DNA of 64,000 nucleotides. Source: Hemicentrotus pulcherrimus (Eukaryota; Echinodermata; Echinoidea; Camarodonta; Strongylocentrotidae). The stretch spans positions 3,991 through 67,990 of the forward strand of contig BEXV01001758.1 in NCBI GenBank assembly GCA_003118195.1, in the 5' to 3' direction. Position numbers and translations under genes: made by a program. This document shows positions 46,600 through 57,690 of this stretch, in pieces (within the stretch, counting starts at the first letter, position 1; the number at the start of each line of letters is the position of its first letter). A model generated the notes under the pieces. The model was given only the letters and a program-made list of their open reading frames with translations. It had not been told where the DNA came from and made no database searches.

Positions 46600-46995
46600 A
46601 TGAGGATAGCCATTCTATAGATTGGTGAAGTGTGATGTCATCAGAAATCTATTTTTAAGATTTCTCAATTCTTTCTTCATTTTCTGAAAGAGCATCAAAA
46701 ATAATGTCCAAATGTCGAAAACCAATTGAATATGTTTAAGTATTGGCTGAGATATGACCATCTGAATTAATAGATTTCCTATAGGAGCTCAGTGTTATTT
46801 TGCTCTGTAGGAGCCAGAGAAAATAACACTGAGCTCCAATAGGAAATACCTCGGCATATCTCAGCCAATACTAAACATATTCAATTGGTTTTCGACATTT
46901 GGACATTATTTTTGATGCTTTTTAGGAAAATGGAGAATTTCTTTTTCAAAAAAATCTAAAAATAGATTATGATGTCACAGCTTAGGTACTCTATA
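46600..46995. mobile_element. Large palindromic foldback, about 390 nt
   Basis: The left part (gatgtcatcagaaatctatt...gtccaaatgtcgaaaaccaa...ggagctcagtgttatttt) is mirrored on the right (aaaataacactgagctcc...ttggttttcgacatttggac...aatagattatgatgtcac). The arms are about 180 nt with few mismatches around a loop of about 20 nt. Confidence 0.85.
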
Positions 46996-47577
46996 CTATG
47001 CGTATTGTCTTGTAACAGTATTTAGAAAAATCTTATTCTAATACTACAGGACACATGACAGTGGGATATTCTCTTATTTGTAGTATATAGACCATTATAA
47101 AAATATGTAGGTATCTCCTGGAAACATACCTAAGTTGTGACATGTCAAGATTTTTCTGCATTGAATTTCGCTATGGAAACATGAACTGTGTCATGCTTTT
47201 GCATCAACAAAGGATTTTGGATGAAATAAGAGATTTCCTGTGAGTGACTACATGAGGATTTAGAAAGTGGAAGATAATAGAGACATCCATCATTATGGAA
47301 TAAATGTCAACAGGTGTTTTGCACCTTTGTGTGCATGTATTATATGTTTACTGAGTTTACCTCAGAGCTAGAAGGGCATTAACCCATTGCTTACGGGAAC
47401 CTGGTGGTTCCTGTGTTAAGCCTATGGGAATAAGGTAATTCAGTAGTCAACGGGTTAACTCAGTATTTCTTAATATGCTTGTATTTCTAACGCAGCTCAT
47501 TGGTTTCTTTCAATATATTGTTCCATTTTTGCAGAAAATCTGTCTTTATTTTGCATATTTGTTTCCCATCATCTTGT

Positions 47578-47965
47578 GTATTTGCTAATATATCTTTATA
47601 ATTCCCTTAATTCTGTATTTTCTCCATCTTCTCTCTATCTATTTGTTTTTCTGTCCCTCTTATCTATGTCTGTTTCTTTCTGCTTTTTCCTTCCATTCAA
47701 CCTTCCATTCTGCTGTATCCTCCTTGCCTCACCTCTCTTTCCGTCTCTCTCTCTCTCTCCCTCCCTCTCTGTTCCCTCAATCTTTTTCTCTCTGTCTCTC
47801 TGTTTCTCTTTTTCTATCTTTCTTTTTCTTTCTCATTTCTTTCCAGTTTCGTTGTCCCTCTCTTCTTTCTATCTCTCTTTTTTCTCTCCAATTCTCTTCT
47901 CTCTCTCTCTCTCTCTTTCTCTCCCATTCTCTCTTTCTGTCTTTCTCCCCTATTCTCTCTACTAT
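47578..47965 (+). repeat. CT-rich tract before exon 29
   Basis: About 390 nt of T/C-rich sequence with (tctc)n runs leads directly to the acceptor actatag. The open frames here are low-complexity artefacts. The tract may serve as an extended polypyrimidine tract. Confidence 0.9.
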
Positions 47966-47967
47966 AG

Positions 47968-48015
47968 ATAAGCACCCAACATACACGACCATAGCTCCCA
48001 GTACGGTTTCACCAT
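47968..48015 (+). CDS. Exon 29: Thr/Pro linker before CTLD9
   Basis: It encodes NKHPTYTTIAPSTVSP, a likely O-glycosylated stalk. Only phase 1 is open; phases 0 and 2 meet stops. Donor T|gtaagt, phase 1. The first codon depends on the upstream exon, which is exon 28 or a gene-B first exon. Confidence 0.75.
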
Positions 48016-48381
48016 GTAAGTTTTGATGAACCCTTCATATTTTTCTATTCAAATTGAAATATTTTGCCCAGCAGTATCTTTGGATGCTATAATTTCATTG
48101 ATGACTCTCAAAAGTTCACCCCAGGTATTCATATAATGTTAAATGCTATTACACAGTGATATATCAGGGTTATATGATTCTGCTGGACTAAAGGTGTCTG
48201 GGTGGGAGTAATATTAGTCTCATATTATATCTATCTCTGTGTAATTGGATAATTATTTGAACCAATTAGGTACATTGATGACATAAATCTGGACCAATTA
48301 TATACATGTAAGTTCATTTGTGACAACCTCATTTAATTACAGGGATTGAATGAAATCTTTATTTTGTTCTTTTGTCCTTAG

Positions 48382-48572
48382 ATCCTCCTTGTCTAACCAA
48401 CCCAGACTGGATCCTTTATCCACAAAACAACTACTGCTATTTCTTCAGTCAGGGTCTAAGCCAAGACGCCGGTCTGAAGAGCTGGATGAATGCTAACGAG
48501 TACTGCATGCAGAGTGGTGGCTACCTTGTATCTATACATAGCCAAGAGGAAAATGACTTCCTCAAGAACTAT
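48382..48572 (+). CDS. Exon 30: CTLD9, N-terminal part
   Basis: It encodes PPCLTNPDWILYPQNNYCYFFSQG...SWMNANEYCMQSGGYLVSIHSQEENDFLKNY. Acceptor gtccttag (phase 1), donor TAT|gttagt (phase 0). Confidence 0.93.
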
Positions 48573-48936
48573 GTTAGTCTATATTAAAATTACTCTTTTG
48601 TAGATTTTTGTCACATACCACCCCTACCCTCAAATAAGAAAGGACAATAATCATTTCATGAAATGTAAATATGATATTGTTTTTTTTTTGCTCGTCAAGT
48701 GCTCTATTTTTCCTTTCAATACTAAATACAACAAATCAGGAATACTACAATATATATAAAACTTATATGTTGGGCATGTGATTTTAAAAACCTCTTTATG
48801 CAACCCCAGATAACAAACTATTGAATGTATGATAACAGCTGATGGTAGTTGCATTTTCTACAATCTTCATGCATATGTATACGGGGAATCATTCACTATA
48901 TTCGTTTTTTTGAAGCATATTCATTTATCTTTCTAG

Positions 48937-49016
48937 ATGGTACGATTTGGAGAAGTGGAAGGCTGGAATCACCCATGGATAGGCTTGAGGGAATACACGA
49001 CAGAAGGAGTCTTCTC
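48937..49016 (+). CDS. Exon 31: CTLD9, middle part
   Basis: It encodes MVRFGEVEGWNHPWIGLREYTTEGVFS, with the PWIGLRE core motif. Phase 0 in (tttctag), phase 2 out (TC|gtaagt). Confidence 0.9.
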
Positions 49017-50153
49017 GTAAGTCCTAGTACTATGGTGTTAAAGAAAAAGAACAGTTATGGTCAAGCGATTGCATTGTGAAAGAAACATTGTGGAATCGAT
49101 CTGAAAAGGTTGATCATCTAGCATATAAGTATTGGTGTGTACTACAAGGTTCTGGAATCATCAAAATGATAAGAAATTTGGCCCAGTCTTGGTAAAGTTA
49201 CAAGCACTGTACACCGAAAGCTGTATATGGGACTAAGCGACACGTGCGTGATATCTATCAGGTCCAAATAGATATAATAATTTACCAAATATATCAATTA
49301 TGAGGGGGTCTCTCAGCAAAATTTGTATCGCGTATAAGTCAAAAAATATTCTTTCACATGATTAATAATAAGAGCTTACATCTCATTTTTTGAGAGGGGG
49401 GCGTTTCCAAAACTGGTCTTTACCTCGAAGTTAGTGTTCAGCTCTAAAGCAACTTTGTGTTGTTAGTCTATTAATCTCTCTTGAATTATTATTGTGTGAC
49501 TATGTTGAGCAACTTAATTTCTTGATAGTGCTCTTGTCTTTCAATGGAGTGGTGGCAGCAGTGGGATATGAATCCAACTATATTTTCATGAACTCAATGA
49601 ATAGGTTATGTGAAGGTTCTAAAATCTGCAAAATGGCAAGTCAGTCATATTGCAACTTCATTGGTAACCCCTCTCTGAAACGTAGCTTAATTACTCATGG
49701 GGGGGCAAAATATCTCAAAAAAATAATTCTGTAGGGATTATTCGATTTAATGTATACAGCACATTTGTGCATATTATAACACACAGATAAGTAAGTAGGC
49801 TTAAGACTTTGTTTGTGCATGGCTATAGTTTTCACCCCAAATTGCCTTTCACTTAACATTGATTTAGTTTCATCTCAGCAGTATTTTAGGCAGTTTCTAA
49901 ATACTGCGTCACATGTGAATGAGGCTCAAAAAGCTCAAAGCCAACCCAAGCCTCGCTCTCTCATTGTCAAACTGTATCTGTATCCCTTTTCTCATTCTAC
50001 ATCTCTCTATCTTTACGTCTCTCTATATCTCTACATGTCTGTATTCTCTCCATCTCTCTCTTTCTCTGTCTGTCTGTCTGTCTCTCTCCCTCCCTCTCTC
50101 TCTCTTTAACCGGTACCATCTCACTCTCGTATTCTGATTCTTCTCTCAATCAG
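49017..50153 (+). other. Intron 31
   Basis: AT-rich; it ends in a CT-rich microsatellite (49960-50107) some 45 nt before the next acceptor. The ORF at 49492-49734 has no recognised domain. Confidence 0.5.
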
Positions 50154-50248
50154 TTGGAGTGATGGCACAGCAGTAGACTTTACAAGCTGGAACAGTGGTG
50201 AACCAAATGATTATAATGGGGAGGAGCAGTGTGCTGAGTACTATACAG
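50154..50248 (+). CDS. Exon 32: CTLD9 with EPN
   Basis: It encodes WSDGTAVDFTSWNSGEPNDYNGEEQCAEYYT. EPN plus the Glu-Gln-Cys block match a calcium-site loop. Phase 2 in (caatcag), phase 1 out (G|gtaagt). Confidence 0.94.
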
Positions 50249-50739
50249 GTAAGTGAATTCAAAGTGAAGAAACATACAGGCAAGATCCTGGAGAGAGGAA
50301 CTAGGTAAGGAGAAAAAATACTAGCAATTCAGAAAACACAGCTCTGTGTCAGTGAAAGAAAATGCCTTACCCCAAATCTGTATCAATAGCCAAAATGAGA
50401 ATTCATGAATACCAACTAAAAGATCTTTCAGCATAGTAGAAACCATACACTGTACAACAGATTTATATGTAGTTGTTAGTGGGTATACTTGCTCATCATA
50501 GGCATTTCATGAAATCACTAAAATATACATTTGTTCATGAAAGAAAGGCATCACTATGAATGAGGTTTCATGGAAAAGAGGAGTGAACATGAATAACAGT
50601 GCAGCACGATACACTTTTCTTAACTTTGAGTTTTTATTAGACTTTTGTTTGAGGACAATTTCTCCCTGGGCCACCACCCAAAGGAATCACACACTAACCC
50701 CTCCATCCGGGCAAATGTTGATCTTACATTTGCTCTAGG

Positions 50740-50890
50740 TTCATTTTGTCAAAAGTATCGGTTTAGGGTTAGAGTTTCAATTGAGTTTTAAGTTTGATGT
50801 AGTGTTAGTATGAGATTTAGGTGTAGTGTTGGATCCAGGGTTAGAAGTTAGGAATTTGGTTATTGTAGAAAATTATGCAGAGCAATTTTT
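50740..50890 (+). repeat. Second copy of the GGTTAG-bearing dispersed repeat
   Basis: tttgtcaaaagtatcggtttagggttag... and gtagaaaattatgcagagca parallel the arrangement at about 8260-8400. Both copies are intronic. Confidence 0.5.
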
Positions 50891-51177
50891 CGTGGAAGAA
50901 ATTGTCTTACAACTGGCAGCTACCTGTTCACAGCTACCCCTTTTCACAATCACTCCTTAGTTCAGTTCTATTCAGTTTATTAAAAAACACATGACATAGC
51001 AATCATGATGAACAAGCATGATCCAAATTGAGAGGGCCAATGGGGTTTATGTTACCTGCGAGGGGGTAGTTTTCGGGAGGAATTTTTATAGGGATAGATG
51101 TATAGGGGTAAATTTATATACCTTTTTTGTTGTTGATTATATTATCAATTTTTAAAATTTGTTTATTTCATTGCTAG

Positions 51178-51444
51178 AGGGGAATTGGAATGATGCCAAC
51201 TGTGCCAAAGAAACAGTTTTTATCTGTCGTAAGCCGTACGGTAATGTCAATCCTGTCACACACCCACCAACGGAAGCTCCAAAGGGGAACTGCCAAACCG
51301 GCTGGTTGAGGTTCGACAACAGGTGTTACAAGATATATGGTTTGGATGATGCTGACCAACGTATGAGTTGGTTTGAAGCGAGAGATACCTGCAAGGACAT
51401 AGATAACACTAACCTGGTGACAGTGCACAGCCATGAACTGCAGG
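51178..51444 (+). CDS. Exon 33: CTLD9 C-terminal part and CTLD10 N-terminal part
   Basis: GNWNDANCAKETVFICRKPYG closes CTLD9 with WND. A Pro/Thr linker (NPVTHPPTEAPKG) leads to CQTGWLRFDNRCYKIYG...SWFEARDTCKDIDNTNLVTVHSHELQ. Phase 1 at both ends (tgctag; G|gtgcgt). Confidence 0.94.
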
Positions 51445-51917
51445 GTGCGTAGGGTGTAGTCATGTTATATTCATCATAAATAGAATCAGTACAATTGATT
51501 TTTTCTATTCATACACAAAGAATTTTGCTTGTTTGTAGCCTGAAACTAATACAGAGTTAATGTTCATCTGTACTTTAAACAGACAATTTGTTTATATGGT
51601 TAAAACGAATCCCAAATATTTTTTCTCAGGAAAGGCAATAAGATACTTTCTCACTAAATGTTAAAACCAACCAATAATAGTCACACCATCAAACCAACTT
51701 TACACCAATTCCAAATGGACTAGATGTAATTTTTGTTCAGTCTGTTGTCTGCATTATGTCCTTCTCTTTGGTTTGACTGGGGTATACTGGTATGCAATGA
51801 GTATCACTCTATTAGTAATGATAGCAATTCATAGGCACTGTATTGTACCAGTAAAGGGCTTCCAATTCACACAAATTGATGTTACTTAATAGCGATATGC
51901 TTCTTCCAAACACACAG

Positions 51918-52066
51918 CATACCTCACATCTAAGTTGGTTAAGACAGAAATAGCTATGTGGATTGGGCTTAGCGACTCGATAGTTAGTGGACGATTCTTC
52001 TGGACTGATGGCTCATCTGTAGACTACACCTACTGGAACCCAGGAGAACCTAATAATTTAGGCGGT
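51918..52066 (+). CDS. Exon 34: CTLD10, middle part with EPN
   Basis: It encodes AYLTSKLVKTEIAMWIGLSD...GRFFWTDGSSVDYTYWNPGEPNNLGG. Phase 1 in (cacacag), phase 0 out (GGT|gtaagt). Confidence 0.95.
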
Positions 52067-52661
52067 GTAAGTTGCCCGTTTTCTGTACTGGTATTTCACC
52101 AAGGTCATGTTTTCTCTCTGCATCAACTAAAATGCTTTGTTGCCTGAATGTAAAGTTGTCTCAAAATATCTCTACTGATCTTTAGAATAATTTTATTATC
52201 AAACTGAATTTATTGTGATATTGGTTTCTATGATCCCTTGCAAGTTTTACATGTTGTAAAATATGTTTTAGAGACCATTTTGATATAATTTTTTTGAATT
52301 CTAGGACAACTATTTTCACTTGGTAGTTTGCAATCCAGTAAATGACATATTAAAGGATTGTTCATATATGAGTGTGCTTGACTCTTTTGTCTTATATCAC
52401 ACAGATATGTGAGTACACATGGGACCTTTGTTGGGCGCAGATACCTTTCTTACCCACTCTTTCTCTGTGTTATATAAGATACAGAACTGTGAAGCATCTT
52501 GGGCTTTTGTCATTAGGCCTATATTCATAAAAATGTCGCTGTTTAACGCATTTTACAAGCCTCAAATGATGTGGTATACTGTATCTAATAATGCTTGGTT
52601 TACCCGACTGTTAAGAAATCATCTACATGGTTGTAAGTAAGCTACCAAGGGATTGTTTTTT

Positions 52662-52793
52662 CCGAGGGATTTGGTAATGAGGATTAATGCCTTACCATGC
52701 AATGGGCATGAGTGCATTGACTTGGTTTTGAACCCGGGACCTCTTGGTTACGAGACCACTGCTCTACCACTGAGCCATTGCGCCTCCTCAATT
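52662..52793 (-). mobile_element. tRNA-derived SINE, antisense, copy 1
   Basis: On the - strand: ggctcagtggtagagcagtg (A-box region) and gtcccgggttcaaaacc (B box), followed by a tail unit (ctcattaccaaatccc). A sister copy lies at 54689-54814. Confidence 0.75.
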
Positions 52794-52834
52794 ATCTCTT
52801 GAATGTTATTTTGATGTGGTATGCATTTTATTAG

Positions 52835-52934
52835 GAGGATTGTACCCAGATCACAGCTATTGAAAATCATGCTGGCAAATGGAACGACATAGCTTGTGAT
52901 TCAGTCCTGGGCTTCATCTGTCAGGGTGTCTTAG
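52835..52934 (+). CDS. Exon 35: CTLD10, C-terminal part with WND
   Basis: It encodes EDCTQITAIENHAGKWNDIACDSVLGFICQGVL. Phase 0 in (tttattag), phase 1 out (G|gtaaga). Confidence 0.94.
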
Positions 52935-53439
52935 GTAAGAGATGTTCAACCTTTCTATGTTCAATTAGTTATATGTAGTTAAGGACAGTCAAACCCTCCT
53001 TAAGTGACCACTACTTTAGGAAGACCACAATTTTTGTTTCCCTTGAAAAATAATTTCTCATTGAAACCTGTACTAAAGAAACAGTAGATAAAGATCACCT
53101 ACCTATAAAGACCACAGGTTTCACTGTATCTTGAAAACTCTATTAGAGATCTGTTAATCAAAGCTTTATTTTAATTTGCACTCATTTTGCCTATTGTTTT
53201 CTGCATTTTTTAAAAGTTCATAAATAAATCTTACCCTATGTGGTGTCTGCCTTCTGTGAAGATGTTAATTCTGCACAAATTTGATCTCTTATGCCACTGA
53301 ACAAACAAACAAATCAACAGAGAACTGTAACGAGGGTTTCAAAATGCTGCTCCTCTACAAAAATTAATTTTACCTGACAACATATAGGTCAAATTGCCTC
53401 TTCAACAATCCATTTAATTCCTGTTATGTTTCCGAATAG

Positions 53440-53684
53440 ATCCCGATGCCCCGACACCTCCAACCGATGAACCCAACGAGTGTCGGGATGGCTTCACCCA
53501 GTTTGGTACCGGGTGCTACCGGGTGGTTGATCGCCCCTATATCTTCTCTGAGGCCCAGGATGAATGTAGATCCCTTGGTGATGATGTTTCTCTGGGTAGT
53601 GTAATGAGCTGGTATGAGGAAGCCTTCGCTGAGACCATGTCACATACCTCGGGTGGTGACCCTCTGTGGATCGGCCTCTATCAG
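53440..53684 (+). CDS. Exon 36: CTLD11, N-terminal half
   Basis: A Pro-rich linker (DPDAPTPPTDEPNE) is followed by CRDGFTQFGTGCYRVVDRPYIFSEAQDECRSLGDDVSLGSV...DPLWIGLYQ. Phase 1 in (gaatag), phase 0 out (CAG|gtgagt). CTLD11 has only two exons. Confidence 0.93.
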
Positions 53685-54331
53685 GTGAGTATATATCAGA
53701 TGCATGTACACATTGTGTTTCTGCCAGAAAAACACTCATTCAGTTGATTTTTTTCATTAAGCATCAGAGAACATCTAATTCACTCAGATCTTTATGGGCT
53801 CCTTCATTTGCTATTTCCAAGGCATCAGAAAAGGCAAAATTTCAGTTGTTTCAGTCAGTTACCACATGCCCTAAAAACTGGATTTGTAAGAAAGAAAAAA
53901 ATGAATTAGTGTATTCCTAAAAATTAATGAGTTTTGTGATATTCTACTTCATTATTAAGTTAACAGAGAATAGAAGAGAAAGAGTTTCACCATATTCAAA
54001 CATTATTATGAAAGACAATTCACCCCCTCCCCCATTGCTCATGATGTTCAATGTCAGCGCAACCAGGACAAAGATGGGCGGCAAAGGAAAGAAAAGTTTT
54101 GGCCTTTCCAAATAGTACGTCACAAAAAATATATGTTTCCTCTGTAGCTGAGTTGTCAGTCATTATTAATGATGTAGGTGTATAGTGGAGTATGATAAGA
54201 AATGCAACCATGTGAGCCACAAACAAGGGTATATACAGCTATTTTGTAAAGGTTGAAATGCTTCCTAGCTCTAGACCATGAATGTAATTGGCTGAGAGTA
54301 AAATGAGATGACATTTTCTATATCTTTGTAG

Positions 54332-54503
54332 GTGGATGGTGCGTTCAAGTGGACGGATGCCTGGCCTGTTTGGTTCACTGCTTGGGGTCCTAGCGAACCC
54401 AGCGGAGCTCCGGGAGAGGGTTGTGTTACCCTGCTACCTACAGGAGGCTGGGATGATACCAACTGTCAGGGACTTTTCAAACCTCTATGCAAATACAGTA
54501 CTG
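54332..54503 (+). CDS. Exon 37: CTLD11, C-terminal half
   Basis: It encodes VDGAFKWTDAWPVWFTAWGPSEPSGAPGEGCVTL..GGWDDTNCQGLFKPLCKYST. EPS and WDD replace EPN and WND, so sugar binding is doubtful. Phase 0 in, phase 1 out (G|gtaagc). Confidence 0.93.
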
Positions 54504-54688
54504 GTAAGCCTAACTCTACCTATTCAGAACCAAGCAATAAATGGAGTACAGTACGTACTCTTTATTATTAAGGCTTACAATCCGAACGTGGTCTGATTTC
54601 AAAGATATTGTATATTTGTTTATTTTACCTGACTACTGGGAAAGCTTGTTAGCTTGTAAGTATGAGGACTGATGGCTTTATGTCCTCT

Positions 54689-54814
54689 TCAAGGGAATTA
54701 GTAATGAGGAGTAATGTCTAATTGCCAAAGGGCACTAGTGCATCAGCTTAGTTCTTAAGCTGGGACCTCCCGGTTATGAGACCACTGCTCTACCACTGAG
54801 CCGGCCGCGCCTCC
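54689..54814 (-). mobile_element. tRNA-derived SINE, antisense, copy 2
   Basis: The - strand has ggctcagtggtagagcagtg and the same tail (ctcattactaattccc) as copy 1 at 52662-52793. The B box has decayed. Confidence 0.7.
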
Positions 54815-54889
54815 TGTGTAATTGTACTGGCAGTAGATAAAGAACTTCAAACAAATGTAATCTTCTTCATTGAGATTCTGAATAGTGCA

Positions 54890-55170
54890 GGTGTTGTGGA
54901 ATAGTGGATACATGTATGTCACCGGACTGTCGATTACAAGGTCCGCCGTTCGAATCCTGCCGCGGCACTGTCCTTTGGCAAGACTACATTTGCCACATTC
55001 TACCCAGGTGAGGTACATTGGTACCCGGTAGGAAGAAATTCCTTGAATGCTTGAGCACCTTTTAATAGTAGCTCTGTTGAAACTGGGGTAATAATATGAT
55101 TGGAGGGCCTTCAGGGAGAACAGTATGAATACTGATAGCTACCCTGGGTAAACAAGACATATTATTATTA
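54890..55170 (+). mobile_element. tRNA-derived SINE, sense, second family
   Basis: B box ccgttcgaatcctgcc, then tcctttggcaagac..., gaatgcttgagcacctttt and an ATT-repeat tail. It is the same family as 19633-19835. Confidence 0.7.
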
Positions 55171-55728
55171 TAATACAAATCTAATTTTGGTGCATTGTAA
55201 GCATTCTAGATAGAGTCAAGGCAACATCAGCTTCAGATCATGGCCAATCGCTTGACTGGTCACTACAATTTAGGGCCCATGCAGAGCTGCCAACCCTGTG
55301 CATCCAGAAAAAGGAACAATGCATGATGGCCAAAAAAAAGGAATTTCAAGCAAAAAAAGGAATCCATTAAAACAAAATTTCCACCCACGCGCAACACATT
55401 TTAAATGCAGAAATGTCCATTCTTGTTCTTTATTTACAGTATTGGTTGGCGTGCTGCATGTGCAAAAAACAACCCCAAAAAGTATTTTATGAAGACAAAA
55501 CGTACTACTGAAATTTTGAGGAAAAAAACGTAATAATTCTGGGAAAAAACTTAATGGTTAGCAGCTCTGCCAATGTGTCTTTTTCTTCAACAATGTAGCT
55601 TGCATTGCACCAATGAAACAGAATTGAAATGTTTATATGAATATAGCACAAGAATATTTTTTGTCCCAATTGTTTCTTTATTAGGATTTTTATGCAATAA
55701 TCAAATCAAATTGAATAAATAATTCATC

Positions 55729-55790
55729 AACACACACACACGTACACGTGCTCTCTCTCTCTCTCTTTCTCGCTTTCTCTCACACAACCA
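55729..55790 (+). repeat. (CA)n/(CT)n microsatellite at the exon 38 acceptor
   Basis: (ac)n followed by (tc)n runs end a few bases before the acceptor cacaaccacag. Confidence 0.9.
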
Positions 55791-55793
55791 CAG

Positions 55794-56045
55794 TAACTAC
55801 ACCAACAGTACACCCAGAAATGCCTGGCTACTGCCCTGAAGAATGGACGCCTTACCATGACGGTTGTTACAAGGTGTATAATGAGCAGACTGATCGCAAG
55901 TCCTGGCCGGAAGCCCAGTTCTTCTGTAGCCAGCAAAACGGTTCTCTGGCTAGCATCCACACCCGGCAAGAGCTGGAGCTAATCAGAACCTTGATGGAAA
56001 AAGGAAGCATTGACATCTGGTCTGGCCTCAGAAGGGAAGCTGCAG
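55794..56045 (+). CDS. Exon 38: CTLD12, N-terminal half
   Basis: A Thr/Pro linker (VTTPTVHPEMPG) leads to YCPEEWTPYHDGCYKVYN...SWPEAQFFCSQQNGSLASIHTRQELELI...DIWSGLRREA. Phase 1 at both ends (G|gtatat). Confidence 0.94.
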
Positions 56046-56224
56046 GTATATACATGACTTGTATACATTGAAGAAGAAAACATTGTTTATATCAAACATA
56101 CTTGTATAATATAAAAAATACATATAACCGTAGGTTCTCATGGGGAATTTGACATCAGCCAGCTATTTACCAATATTTTTATGGATTGAAATGGAAACGA
56201 CATGTGGTTAGGAGATAACAAAGC

Positions 56225-56435
56225 TATTGTCTACGGAAAGCAATATGGACTTACCAAGTAGCAAACCTCATAAAAGCCTGGAAGGAGACACCAGAAGAAG
56301 ATATGCCTAGCTCACCCTCGTGGCTGTTGTAGACTGGAAGGGTTGGAGAATCGAGGGCCAGTAGGGAAATGAATTTTCCAACCCTATGGTATGGGAAAAA
56401 CTCATGTGAAACGATGATGATGATGGGTGTTGCAT
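56225..56435 (+). mobile_element. LINE 3' end fragment with ATG-repeat tail
   Basis: Read in shifted frames it gives KAWKETPEEDMP and a GWRIRASREMNFP block like the C-terminal end of LINE ORF2. It ends in (atg)n. Of the same general type as 31010-31240. Confidence 0.5.
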
Positions 56436-56754
56436 GTAATTGTCACTTACTGAATGGACTCTACTTTTAAATCCAATTGGTGTTATGTAATAATGCCTTC
56501 ACCCTTCTCCAACAACGGAGAAGCAGCACCATAAAGGAAACTCATCATCATGCATACATGTAAATTCTGTGTCCAAACATTCACTCAATATGTTTAGTTC
56601 CCATCACAGCACATGTCAAGCAATTTTCAACTGGAACATGAATTTTGATGCATGCAGTCGCTTTCTGTTCTATCAAAAGATGTAGCTAATATTTAATTAT
56701 CTCTTTCGTTTTGCCCTGCCACCATCCCCTGCCACCATCCCCTGACTCCCCCAG

Positions 56755-56940
56755 GCGGATTTGTATGGGAAGATGAAACCCCCGTGGATTACACCAACTG
56801 GAACAATGGAGAGCCGACCTACGCTACCCAACCAGGTTACGAGGACTGTGTAGAAATCTACATTAGCACCGGCATGTGGAATGATGTGGATTGTCTGAAT
56901 AACCAGGGATATGTCTGTGAGCAGCCTAAGATTGGTGGAG
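56755..56940 (+). CDS. Exon 39: CTLD12, C-terminal half
   Basis: It encodes GFVWEDETPVDYTNWNNGEPTYATQPGYEDCVEIY..GMWNDVDCLNNQGYVCEQPKIGG. EPT with a long loop and WND. Phase 1 at both ends (cccccag; G|gtgggt). Confidence 0.94.
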
Positions 56941-57408
56941 GTGGGTGGATATTATTTATTCATTCTTTCAATTAGAAGTTGCTATGGTAACATAAAATGT
57001 TAAAAATCGCATTGTACATATTCATTTACTTTTAAAATACTAGTAGTGTAGTAACATGCTGCAAACATTGATTTGATTTGATGACAGAAGTTGAAATAGG
57101 GCGGACCATGTGAAGATTGTCATCTAGCTCTCATGGAGTTCCTATATCTGCAACATGTTATCCACAGGAAATAGATCATACCAACATTTCAAATTCAGTC
57201 TTTAAAGGCAAAAAATAATAAACAGGTTTGGCAGGTTTTATCATATCAGTTGGTGTTATTATTTTATTGTTCTATTTAAAGAATATTTAAATAAAACATG
57301 ATTCAATTAAGAAAATTTCTTTGGAGGAATGACATAAATATTGAAAACCTACATATATTGAACAACTGACATTTAATTTCCCTTTTCTTTTTCTCGATAT
57401 TCCTACAG

Positions 57409-57426
57409 AGGAACCTGTGCAAGACA
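57409..57426 (+). CDS. Exon 40: 18-nt micro-exon
   Basis: It encodes EEPVQD (first codon split). The acceptor tattcctacag follows a strong pyrimidine tract and the donor A|gtaagt is near-perfect. Phase 1 at both ends makes it skippable. It adds six residues to the juxtamembrane stalk. Confidence 0.72.
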
Positions 57427-57690
57427 GTAAGTAAACCAATCTTTTCAATGCTTGTAAAAAAAGTTTGTTCATCACCAGTAAGCTTGTTAGTTCTGTTTAG
57501 ACGGTAAAGTCACTGGGCATAGCTGACAGGTCAGGAAAATCTTCTTCCATTTAACATACATGTAGATGTATTGGTGAAATATTTGTAATGCATAGATTAT
57601 CCAATGATTTTGTGACATATGGAGTACAATCCTGACATTTAATTTGAGATTTGTTAGGCTAAATTTACTCTTATTTCTTCTATTTGTACT

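Larger units (their letters stand above)
40665..47967 (+). other. 7.3-kb interval between CTLD8 and CTLD9
   Basis: An intron in the one-gene model, an intergenic spacer in the two-gene model. It holds degenerate tandem repeats, GA/GT microsatellites (41745-41930 and 45696-45728), two palindromic elements and a decayed signal-peptide ORF. 42430-44600 shows nothing else recognisable. Confidence 0.6.

Noticed and set aside
47576..48026. Open frames of 127-131 residues before exon 29
   Set aside because: Low-complexity Ser/Leu/Phe reading of a CT-rich tract, with a splice acceptor inside.
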